A stretch of DNA of 12,729 nt from an uncultured Elusimicrobiales bacterium (GTDB taxonomy: Bacteria > Elusimicrobiota > Elusimicrobia > Elusimicrobiales > Elusimicrobiaceae). The position numbers were made by a program, and so were the translations under genes. The notes beneath the pieces are model-generated. The model saw only the letters and a program-made list of their open reading frames with translations. It had not been told where the DNA came from and searched no databases. This document shows positions 7,183 through 12,729 of this stretch, in pieces. The stretch is taken from positions 1 through 12,729 of the forward strand of contig CAJOLM010000020.1 of assembly GCA_905235355.1 (NCBI GenBank), in the 5' to 3' direction. The stretch's first letter is position 1; every line of letters starts with the position of its first letter.

Positions 7183-8634
7183 TTAGGCCACCGTTTTGCG
7201 GTATAAGTCAATGTAATCCTCGGCTGACTTATCCCACGAATTATCCTTCAGCATGGCATTTTTAATAAGCTTATTCCATGTTTTTTTATCTGCATATACA
7301 CTGGTTGCTTTTTCCAGTGCAGCCAAAATGCCGCCGGCATTAATAGCACTCATAAAAAACCCGGTAGCAGCGGCATTGTCGCCGCCGTCTTTATACCCGG
7401 TTACGGTATCTACTAAGCCACCCACTTTGCTGACCACCGGCAAAGTGCCGTACTTCATGGAAATCATTTGCGACAAGCCGCACGGCTCAAAGCGTGACGG
7501 CATCAAAAATAAATCCGCACCACCGTAAATCCGGTGAGCTAGTTCCTCATCTAATTTGCCGATATAGGCAATATCTTTTGGATATTTTTTGGCTAAATCA
7601 CGGCACTGTTTTTCAAGCATGGGGTCCCCGCAGCCAAGCACCACAAATTGCATTTTCCCGTGCAGTTTTTCCATAACGCCCAGCGCCATATCAAGCCCTT
7701 TTTGATAGTCCAGGCGCGATACAACCCCCACCAGCGGCTTTTTGGCATTTTCTTCTAACCCGGTTTCCTGCTGCAGCTGCTGTTTGACGATAGCTTTGCT
7801 TTTGGCAAAGGAAGCCGCGTCATAACCCATAGGCAGCATGGTGTCAATTTCCGGGTCCCACACGTCGGTATTAATACCATTTACAATGCCATAGAAATTT
7901 TTGCGGCGGTAGCGCAGCAGTCCTTCCATCCCGCAGCCCATGGCCGGATTCGTTTGCACTTCTTTGGCATAATTGGGGCTGACAGTAGTGATGTTATCAG
8001 CAAACACAATGCCGCTTTTTAAGAAACTCATCCCGCCGTAATATTCAAATTTATCCGGGGTAAAGTCCACCGGGTAAAAGCCCGCTTTTTCAAAGCTGGA
8101 ATAGCTGTAATGCCCCTGATAGGCCAAATTGTGAATAGTCAGCACACTACGGGTGCGGGTGAAAAAAGCATCTAATTTGTACACGGTTTTTAGGTATGCC
8201 GGAATTAAAGCTGCTTGCCAATCGTGACAATGGATAATATCCGGGCGGAAACCTACAAATTTGCACCCTTCCAGCACAGCACGGCTAAACAAAATAAAAC
8301 GCTCGTCATTATCCACATATTCGCCGTTCTTGGTGAAATACAGTTCCGCGCGGTCAAAATATTTGCGGTTTCCTACAAAAAACACCAGCACATGACCCCA
8401 GTTGACGTACGAAAGCGACACTTGTTCAATCCGGTCACCCACCGGGATATAAAATACCCCCGGCACGACTTTAAGAGAGGAAACCCGGCGGATAGAACGG
8501 TAATGCGGCACAAAAAGCACCACTTTGTTTCCTTTGCGCGCGGCTAATTGCTGGCTGAGCGCTCCGGCTACGTCGGCTAGTCCGCCTGTTTTGCAAAATG
8601 GAAAAGCTTCACTGGCTGCCATGACAATATTCAT
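7183..8634 (-). CDS. glgA: Glycogen synthase (ADP-glucose type, GT5)
   Basis: GlgA extends alpha-1,4-glucan chains using ADP-glucose in the cytoplasm. The 483-residue length is standard for bacterial GlgA. Seen are the N-terminal glucosyl-donor/acceptor loop KTGGLADVAGAL (15-26), HCHDWQAALIP (135-145), TIHNLAYQG (166-174), the phosphate-binding Arg and Lys of SRLDYQKG (306-313), and the GT-B catalytic element SRFEPCGLSQM (380-390) with Glu383. The start is firm: the family begins at this point, and a GAGGAGG ribosome site lies in the end of scpB, whose stop is one base before the ATG (TAGTATG), so translation is probably coupled. No other glycogen genes (glgB, glgC, glgP) are in the window; its place between scpB and ftsX looks like operon co-packing and not a pathway link. 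High confidence. Confidence 0.97.
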   Translation of the reverse strand: MNIVMAASEAFPFCKTGGLADVAGALSQQLAARKGNKVVLFVPHYRSIRRVSSLKVVPGVFYIPVGDRIEQVSLSYVNWGHVLVFFVGNRKYFDRAELYFTKNGEYVDNDERFILFSRAVLEGCKFVGFRPDIIHCHDWQAALIPAYLKTVYKLDAFFTRTRSVLTIHNLAYQGHYSYSSFEKAGFYPVDFTPDKFEYYGGMSFLKSGIVFADNITTVSPNYAKEVQTNPAMGCGMEGLLRYRRKNFYGIVNGINTDVWDPEIDTMLPMGYDAASFAKSKAIVKQQLQQETGLEENAKKPLVGVVSRLDYQKGLDMALGVMEKLHGKMQFVVLGCGDPMLEKQCRDLAKKYPKDIAYIGKLDEELAHRIYGGADLFLMPSRFEPCGLSQMISMKYGTLPVVSKVGGLVDTVTGYKDGGDNAAATGFFMSAINAGGILAALEKATSVYADKKTWNKLIKNAMLKDNSWDKSAEDYIDLYRKTVA

Positions 8635-8635
8635 A

Positions 8636-9562
8636 CTATTTGTCCTCCTCGTTGGGGGTTTGGGTAACTGGCTGTTCGGTTTCTTCCGCAGCGTCTGGCG
8701 CAGATTCAGTTGCGGCGACCTCTTGCGCGTCTTGTGCTACCGGCTCCTCTGCGGCGGTATCTTCCGGCTCAAACATATTTTTGGGACGTTTGAAGAAGGC
8801 GTCGGCTGCGTCGCCGGTTTCTTCTTCCAAGGCTAAAATAGCCGGGTCGCCTAACGGCGGCAATTTTTCTTCAAAAGGCAAATCCTCTTGTTTCTCTTGT
8901 AATTGCTTGGCGGCAAATACTTGCAAGTCCGGCAGTTCGGAAATTTTATTTAAGCCAAACAACCGCAAAAATTCATCTGTCGTACCGTACACCATAGGGC
9001 GGCCTATGGTGTCGCGCTTGCCCAGCACGCGCACCAGCCCGCGCTCTAACAATCTTTCCAGCGGAGCAGCTACATCTACGCCGCGGATCATTTCCATTTC
9101 CGCGCGAGTAACCGGCTGCTTATAGGCGATAATGGCTAATGTTTCCAGCGCCGCATTAGACAGGCGCGTCGTCATTTTTTCATTATACAAACGGCGTACC
9201 CAGCGGCCATATTCGGGCTTGGTAGCCATTTGATATCCACCGCCGATTTCCACAATGCGTACGGCGCGGCCCGTGTCGGAATATTCCTTCATGAGTTGCT
9301 CAATAATTTCCACTACACGCTTGGCGGTAATGTTTTCCAGCACATCTGCCAGGCGTGAGGGTTTTAACGGGCGGTCAGTAATAAAAAGTAGATTTTCAAT
9401 AATGCGTTTGGCTTCGTCGGTTTCCAGTAACGTGTTTTCGCCTGCTTGCTCCGGCGCAGCTTGCGTGTTTTGCGCCTCTTGCGTTTCTTGCGTAGCGGCT
9501 GCGTTCTGTTCCGTTGCTTCAGCCGTTTGTTCTTCGGTTTGGGGATTTAAATTTTCTTCCAT
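8636..9562 (-). CDS. scpB: Segregation and condensation protein ScpB with acidic tails
   Basis: ScpB dimers bind ScpA and, with SMC, form the bacterial condensin that compacts and segregates the chromosome. The 308-residue product is much longer than the usual 180-220. The conserved two-winged-helix core lies at about residues 47-210, with AKRIIENLLFITDRPL (51-66), LSNAALETLAIIAYKQPVT (134-152), RAEMEMIRGVD (153-163) and GRPMVYGTTDEFLRLFGL (187-204). It is flanked by a Glu/Gln/Thr/Ala-rich N-terminal tail (1-45) and an acidic Ala/Glu-rich C-terminal tail (about 225-308), both low in complexity and probably disordered. An AAGGAG ribosome site overlaps the scpA stop codon and lies 5 nt before the ATG. 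It follows scpA by 9 nt, the standard pairing. smc is not in the window. Identity is certain; the function of the tails is unknown. Confidence 0.96.
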   Translation of the reverse strand: MEENLNPQTEEQTAEATEQNAAATQETQEAQNTQAAPEQAGENTLLETDEAKRIIENLLFITDRPLKPSRLADVLENITAKRVVEIIEQLMKEYSDTGRAVRIVEIGGGYQMATKPEYGRWVRRLYNEKMTTRLSNAALETLAIIAYKQPVTRAEMEMIRGVDVAAPLERLLERGLVRVLGKRDTIGRPMVYGTTDEFLRLFGLNKISELPDLQVFAAKQLQEKQEDLPFEEKLPPLGDPAILALEEETGDAADAFFKRPKNMFEPEDTAAEEPVAQDAQEVAATESAPDAAEETEQPVTQTPNEEDK

Positions 9563-9571
9563 AGTTACTCC

Positions 9572-10333
9572 TTACGCCGCGTCCCCATGCATGAGTTCGC
9601 GGAAGTCTTTATCCTGGTTATCCGGGTTTAAATAAATGCGGATTTGTCCGTCTTGTTCGTCTTGGCGCGCGAGCAATTTTTTCAGTTTCATCAGCTCCAG
9701 CACCGCCATAAAACAGGTGATAATGCCGCGTTTTTTCGTCTCGCCCACAAAGATGTCATCCAGCAAAATCCAGGGGCGTTTTTTCAGCATATCCACCACT
9801 TTTTCCATTTTGTTTTCAATCGGAAATTCTTCTACTTTTAGTAGCTCAATGCGTTTGCGCTCGTCCAAGCGGTCAAAGGCACGCTTGACGGCTGCCAACA
9901 AGTCAAACAACTGCAGATTAAGCACTTTTTCGCCATTATCAAAAATGGGTGCAGACTTATAAAAATTATCTTTATTTTCTTCCAGTTTTTCTTCTAAAAA
10001 TTTGCCGGCTTCTTTGTATTTTTGATACTCCACCAGCTTGGCAATTAATTCCTGCGCCGGGTCCGGCCCTTCGTTTTCGCTGGTGGGCACTTGGGAAGGA
10101 AGTAAACTTTTGGCCTTAATTTGCATCAGCGTACTGGCCATGACCAAAAACTCCCCGGCGATTTCCAGGTTCAATTCCTTCATGACGTTTAAATAGTCCA
10201 GGTATTGCTTGGTAATTTCGGACACGTTCACATCTGCTACGTCTAAATTATCTTTTTTAATCAGATGCAGCAGCAGGTCCATCGGGCCTTCAAATATGTT
10301 GATATGAACGTTTATCGGTTTTTGGCTAATCAT
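9572..10333 (-). CDS. scpA: Segregation and condensation protein ScpA
   Basis: ScpA is the kleisin subunit that bridges the SMC heads and binds the ScpB dimer. The 253-residue length is typical. Seen are the N-terminal signature FEGPMDLLLHLIKK (14-27), the conserved helix EFLVMASTLMQIKAKSLLP (61-79), LIAKLVEYQKYKEAGKFLEE (96-115; middle region), and a C-terminal winged helix (about 170-236; FMAVLELMKLKKL, 208-220) that would contact the SMC head. The ATG is 2 nt after the trpS stop (TAATTATG) and lacks a clear Shine-Dalgarno, so translation is probably coupled to trpS. scpB follows 9 nt downstream. Placement of trpS directly before scpA is common in several phyla (from general knowledge). High confidence. 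Confidence 0.96.
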   Translation of the reverse strand: MISQKPINVHINIFEGPMDLLLHLIKKDNLDVADVNVSEITKQYLDYLNVMKELNLEIAGEFLVMASTLMQIKAKSLLPSQVPTSENEGPDPAQELIAKLVEYQKYKEAGKFLEEKLEENKDNFYKSAPIFDNGEKVLNLQLFDLLAAVKRAFDRLDERKRIELLKVEEFPIENKMEKVVDMLKKRPWILLDDIFVGETKKRGIITCFMAVLELMKLKKLLARQDEQDGQIRIYLNPDNQDKDFRELMHGDAA

Positions 10334-10335
10334 AA

Positions 10336-11397
10336 TTATTTGGTCACTTTCATGGCTTTTTTCACTTGCGCCAGCGTTACCGCAGCCGACTCACGCGCGG
10401 CGGCGGCGCCTTCTTTGACAATTTGTTTAAGCTGCGCTTTGTCGCTTTCAAACACTTTGCGCCGCTCGGCAAAATCTTTTAGCTGCGGCTCCATGAGCGC
10501 AAACAGCTCTTTTTTACACGCCACGCAACCCAGTGCTCCGGCTTTGCACTCCTCGCAGCGTTTGGCAGCGTTTGGATTATAAATCTTGTGGAAGGCGTAC
10601 ACGACACAGCCGTCCGGGTTGGCCGGGTCGGTTGCTTTTTTCTTGTTGGGGTCTGTAAACATACCCATCACTTTTTTGCGTACGCTGTCCAAATCCTCGC
10701 CCAAGTCAATGGTGTTATGATACGATTTAGACATTTTGTGTCCGTCTAAACCCGGCATGACGGCTATTTCCGTATAAAGCGGCTTGGGCTCTACAAAAAT
10801 ATCCTCTACGCCGTAAATTTCATTAAAACGCCGCACCAAATCGCGCGCGATTTCCACATGGGCGGTTTGGTCTTTGCCCACCGGCACAAAGGCCGCTTTG
10901 TGAATAAGAATATCCACCGACATCAGCACCGGGTAGCCCAAAAAGCCATAGACGGAAATATCTTCATCAGCCAGACCCTTGACGCGTTCAGCCAGCGGGG
11001 TGTTTTCGTCGCCTTTTAATTGTCCGGCATATTTGCGCGCCAGCAGTTCATTGAGCTGGTCCTTGTAAATCGGGTTTCGCAAGAGCCACCCCAGCGGTGT
11101 AATCATACCCAGCAGCGTATTAAGCTCGCTGATTTCCGGGATATCCGACTGGATAAACAAATGCGCTTTTTTCGGGTCCACCCCGGCAGACAGCCAGTCA
11201 ATGAGCATCTGCTCGCTATTGGCGGCTAAATCCTCGGTGTGTTTGTAAGCGGTTGTGAGCGCGTGCAAATCCGCCACAAAGAAAAAGCATTTGTATTTAT
11301 CTTGCAGTGTTACAAAGTTTTTTAGTGCCCCATGAAAATTGCCCAAGTGCAGTTTTCCTGTCGGGCGCATACCGGAAACAATAATTTCATTACTCAT
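10336..11397 (-). CDS. trpS: Tryptophanyl-tRNA synthetase with Cys-rich insert
   Basis: This class I synthetase charges tRNA-Trp with tryptophan in the cytoplasm. The 353-residue length is in the bacterial range. Seen are GMRPTGKLHLGNFHGAL (9-25) with the HLGN form of the HIGH motif (17-20), the dimer/active-site stretch around residues 93-112, VPVGKDQTAHVEIARDL (171-187), and KMSKS (221-225). A cysteine group (Cys264, 281, 284, 291, 294) sits in the anticodon-binding region. Cys284-x6-Cys-x2-Cys matches the spacing I recall for the [4Fe-4S] TrpRS of Thermotoga maritima; the preceding cysteine is 19 residues away here instead of 22. The ribosome site TGAGGA includes the stop codon of the M50 gene, 6 nt upstream. 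High confidence in identity; the Fe-S cluster is an inference. Confidence 0.97.
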   Translation of the reverse strand: MSNEIIVSGMRPTGKLHLGNFHGALKNFVTLQDKYKCFFFVADLHALTTAYKHTEDLAANSEQMLIDWLSAGVDPKKAHLFIQSDIPEISELNTLLGMITPLGWLLRNPIYKDQLNELLARKYAGQLKGDENTPLAERVKGLADEDISVYGFLGYPVLMSVDILIHKAAFVPVGKDQTAHVEIARDLVRRFNEIYGVEDIFVEPKPLYTEIAVMPGLDGHKMSKSYHNTIDLGEDLDSVRKKVMGMFTDPNKKKATDPANPDGCVVYAFHKIYNPNAAKRCEECKAGALGCVACKKELFALMEPQLKDFAERRKVFESDKAQLKQIVKEGAAAARESAAVTLAQVKKAMKVTK

Positions 11398-11403
11398 AGT
11401 TCC

Positions 11404-12039
11404 TCACAGACCAAAAATTTGGCTAATTAGTTTCACCACCACATACATAGGCGGGTACAGAATATATTTAAACACACCTGTTACAATCAAAATCAGCACA
11501 ATCCACATTCCCCAGCGCGCAAACAGCAAATTGTATTGCATAGCGGCTTTGACGGGTAAAATCGCTTCCAGGATATGGCCGCCGTCCAGCGGCAAAATGG
11601 GCATCAGGTTAAAAACAGCCAGCAGCACATTGATTTGCACGCCATAGATTAAAAAACGCAGGATTTGTTCCGTGGTACTGACGGAGAAAATATGGCTCAC
11701 CAGCAGCATTTTCATCACAAAAGCACACAAAATAGCCAGCAGCAAATTGGCACTCGGCCCGGCCAGGCTGACCTTGCCCATACTTTTGCGCGGCGACGGC
11801 AAGCGCAGGGCATTGACCGGCACGGGCTTGGCCCAGCCGAACATTGGCAGCCCCGACATATAGCACAGCGCGGGCACCAAAATCGTGCCCACGATATCTA
11901 TGTGTTTAAGCGGGTTTAACGTCAAGCGGCCCAGCACATAGGCGGTGTCGTCCCCCAGGCGGTACGCCACATAGCCGTGCGCAAATTCATGCAGCACTAT
12001 GGAAAAGAATAAAATCGGTACAACGATAAACAAGTCCAT
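11404..12039 (-). CDS. Site-2-type metalloprotease (M50 family), membrane
   Basis: This 211-residue polytopic membrane protein belongs to the short M50 group, which cuts substrates within the membrane; the substrate is unknown. Seen are the zinc motif HEFAH (17-21) in the first membrane helix, the conserved RLGDDTAYVLGRLTLNP (27-43), the re-entrant AGPSANLLLA (93-102), and NLMPILPLDGG (144-154) with the third zinc ligand Asp152. About five to six hydrophobic segments are present (about 3-20, 48-63, 92-115, 127-147, 170-195). No PDZ domain. The start is fixed by a TAG only 12 bases upstream; there is no Shine-Dalgarno in the short leader. It is the first gene of the eleven-gene run, 96 nt after the pilin gene, and trpS follows after 6 nt. 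A link to regulated proteolysis of an anti-sigma factor is possible but nothing nearby shows it. Confidence 0.93.
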   Translation of the reverse strand: MDLFIVVPILFFSIVLHEFAHGYVAYRLGDDTAYVLGRLTLNPLKHIDIVGTILVPALCYMSGLPMFGWAKPVPVNALRLPSPRKSMGKVSLAGPSANLLLAILCAFVMKMLLVSHIFSVSTTEQILRFLIYGVQINVLLAVFNLMPILPLDGGHILEAILPVKAAMQYNLLFARWGMWIVLILIVTGVFKYILYPPMYVVVKLISQIFGL

Positions 12040-12045
12040 AATGCT

Positions 12046-12060
12046 ATTCTACTAAATATA
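12046..12060 (-). promoter_or_regulatory. Possible -10 elements before the M50 gene
   Basis: On the minus strand two overlapping -10-like hexamers lie just before the ATG at 12039: TATATT (12060-12055) and TAGAAT (12051-12046). No -35 hexamer is recognisable at 16-18 nt upstream. Use of TAGAAT would start the transcript at or next to the A of the ATG, giving a leaderless message, which fits the lack of a Shine-Dalgarno. The rest of the 12040-12135 gap shows no clear terminator for the pilin gene, so readthrough from the pilin promoter is also possible. Confidence 0.35.
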
Positions 12061-12135
12061 CGCGCGTTCGGACAGGGGAGTTTATAGGGGCTTTACGTAA
12101 CTGCGGCAAACAAGGCCCATCCCCGGCATGAGGTA

Positions 12136-12606
12136 CTAAAAAGTGAAAGTGTATCCGGCACAACCGCGAGAGGTACATACATCAGCGTCTTTCGTATTGG
12201 CTAGATTTTGACAAATCTTTTTACCGGTCGTCCCTTCGGGCCAACAAATATAAGTGCGCCAGTTGTAATATTTTTCCAAAGTAATCTCATTTCTAACCGA
12301 TTTTACCTGGCATTGAACGGAACTGGCTGTAGGAAAATAGCACTGATTTTGGTCTGCCCCCCATACAAATTCGGTGGTGAAATTGCCCGGCAACTCCACC
12401 GCCAAATCATCAAAGGACGCAGCATACGACCCATTGGCCAAAAAATATTCTGTTTGTGCTTGGTCAATTGCTTTCATGACGGGGAGCAAAGCTATGACCC
12501 GTGTTTTTTTAACAGCCAGCTCGTATTGCGGCAGGGCTATGGCAGACAGTATGCCAATAATGAGTACTACGACTAATAATTCAATAAGCGTAAATGCTTG
12601 TTTCAT
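12136..12606 (-). CDS. Type IV pilin / pseudopilin, PilE-like
   Basis: This is a membrane-anchored subunit of a type IV pilus or type II secretion pseudopilus, processed by prepilin peptidase and assembled in the envelope. The 156-residue precursor has a four-residue leader MKQA, then FTLIELLVVVLIIGILSAIALPQ with the conserved Glu at mature position 5 (Glu9). The residue before the cleavage site is Ala, where Gly is usual. The globular part has six cysteines (89, 99, 121, 132, 144, 149), enough for three disulfides, four of them near the C-terminus, and ends TFTF. The start is set by the leader and by AAGGAG 7 nt upstream. It has its own promoter and no pilus assembly genes around it, as in the scattered pilin genes of Elusimicrobia (from general knowledge). 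Pilin class is certain; whether it is a major pilin, a minor pilin or a pseudopilin cannot be told. Confidence 0.93.
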   Translation of the reverse strand: MKQAFTLIELLVVVLIIGILSAIALPQYELAVKKTRVIALLPVMKAIDQAQTEYFLANGSYAASFDDLAVELPGNFTTEFVWGADQNQCYFPTASSVQCQVKSVRNEITLEKYYNWRTYICWPEGTTGKKICQNLANTKDADVCTSRGCAGYTFTF

Positions 12607-12645
12607 AATCTTTCTCCTTTTGTAATTTTGCTACCATACCCCCGT

Positions 12646-12673
12646 ATTGTATCAAAAAAAAAAAACAAGTCAA
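12646..12673 (-). promoter_or_regulatory. Sigma70-type pilin promoter with T12 spacer
   Basis: On the minus strand TTGACT (12673-12668; five of six to consensus) is followed by a 16-nt spacer and TACAAT (12651-12646; five of six to consensus). The spacer is TG, twelve T, GA. Transcription would start near 12639, giving a leader of about 33 nt that contains the AAGGAG of the pilin gene. The homopolymer makes spacer length, and so promoter strength, prone to change by slippage. Confidence 0.72.
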
Positions 12674-12682
12674 GGCTTGTTT
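12654..12682 (-). terminator. Intrinsic-terminator-like hairpin upstream of the pilin gene
   Basis: On the minus strand AAACAAG (12682-12676) and CTTGTTT (12669-12663) form a 7-bp stem around a 6-base loop, followed directly by nine more T (12662-12654). It would end transcription arriving from genes beyond the right edge of the window. The stem is AT-rich, so the terminator may be weak. It overlaps the -35 element of the pilin promoter. On the plus strand no T-run follows, so it would act one way only. Confidence 0.55.
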
Positions 12683-12690
12683 GGGTTCAG

Positions 12691-12729
12691 ATACATGTGA
12701 GACTGGATCAACACATTTGAGACTCTTTG
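12691..12729. repeat. Two direct repeats with 20-bp period, possible mobile-element edge
   Basis: ACATGTGAGACT (12693-12704) and ACATTTGAGACT (12713-12724) differ at one base in twelve and are spaced exactly 20 bp apart; the surrounding 20-bp units are also partly alike. The second unit is cut by the window edge. Repeated motifs of this kind occur at transposase-binding ends of some insertion sequences and as protein-binding iterons. Which applies cannot be decided without the flanking sequence. Confidence 0.4.

Noticed and set aside
8640..9125. Long plus-strand open frame antisense to scpB (161 codons)
   Set aside because: Ser/Ala-rich shadow of the low-complexity scpB coding strand; no recognisable protein, and scpB is firmly identified.
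11609..11866. Second minus-strand frame inside the M50 gene (85 codons)
   Set aside because: Out-of-frame with a well-conserved metalloprotease; no features of its own.
12040..12135. Terminator after the pilin gene
   Set aside because: Some G-run/C-run complementarity exists on the minus strand, but no compact stem and no T-run follow.
1..12729. CRISPR array, tRNA/rRNA gene, toxin-antitoxin or defence system
   Set aside because: No regular repeat-spacer pattern, no recognisable RNA gene, and every sizeable frame is accounted for by the genes listed.

Overview
The window is a single-strand (minus) block of twelve protein genes packed almost without gaps. It comes from a Gram-negative-type bacterium. 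Best guess is the phylum Elusimicrobiota (Elusimicrobium or a gut relative): the pilin at 12136-12606, with its FTLIELLVVVLIIGILSAIALPQY core and Cys-rich C-terminus, looks like the many stand-alone PilE-like genes known from that group. The taxon is an inference from family resemblance and was not tested by a search.

Reading in the direction of transcription (right to left): positions 12607-12729 hold a pair of 20-bp-period direct repeats at the window edge, a terminator-like hairpin, and a good sigma70-type promoter whose spacer contains 12 T in a row. This drives a lone type IV pilin/pseudopilin gene. After a 96-bp gap comes a run of eleven genes, 12039 down to 40: M50 site-2-type protease, trpS, scpA, scpB, glgA, ftsX, envC-like, ctpA-like S41 protease, tsaD, a solute-binding-protein-like gene, and a GAF-GAF-GGDEF gene. 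Gaps run from -16 to +20 nt except for one 59-nt spacer between glgA and ftsX, so the run reads as one operon or two overlapping ones. No stretch over 300 bases lacks a gene.

Functionally the run joins housekeeping (tRNA-Trp charging, t6A tRNA modification, glycogen synthesis), chromosome condensation (ScpA and ScpB, partners of SMC), and envelope/division control (FtsX, EnvC-like activator, C-terminal processing protease; an order familiar from other bacteria). It ends in a two-gene tail that may be a cytoplasmic sensor plus diguanylate cyclase.

The most notable points are: a candidate phase-variable pilin promoter (T12 inside the -35/-10 spacer); a solute-binding-protein fold with no possible signal peptide, separated from tsaD by a single in-frame stop codon and followed 2 nt later by a GGDEF gene; an FtsX that appears to lack most of the cytoplasmic loop used to couple to FtsE, with no ftsE beside it; and a TrpRS with a cysteine set resembling the [4Fe-4S] TrpRS type. 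I do not see a CRISPR array, tRNA, rRNA, defence system or complete mobile element.
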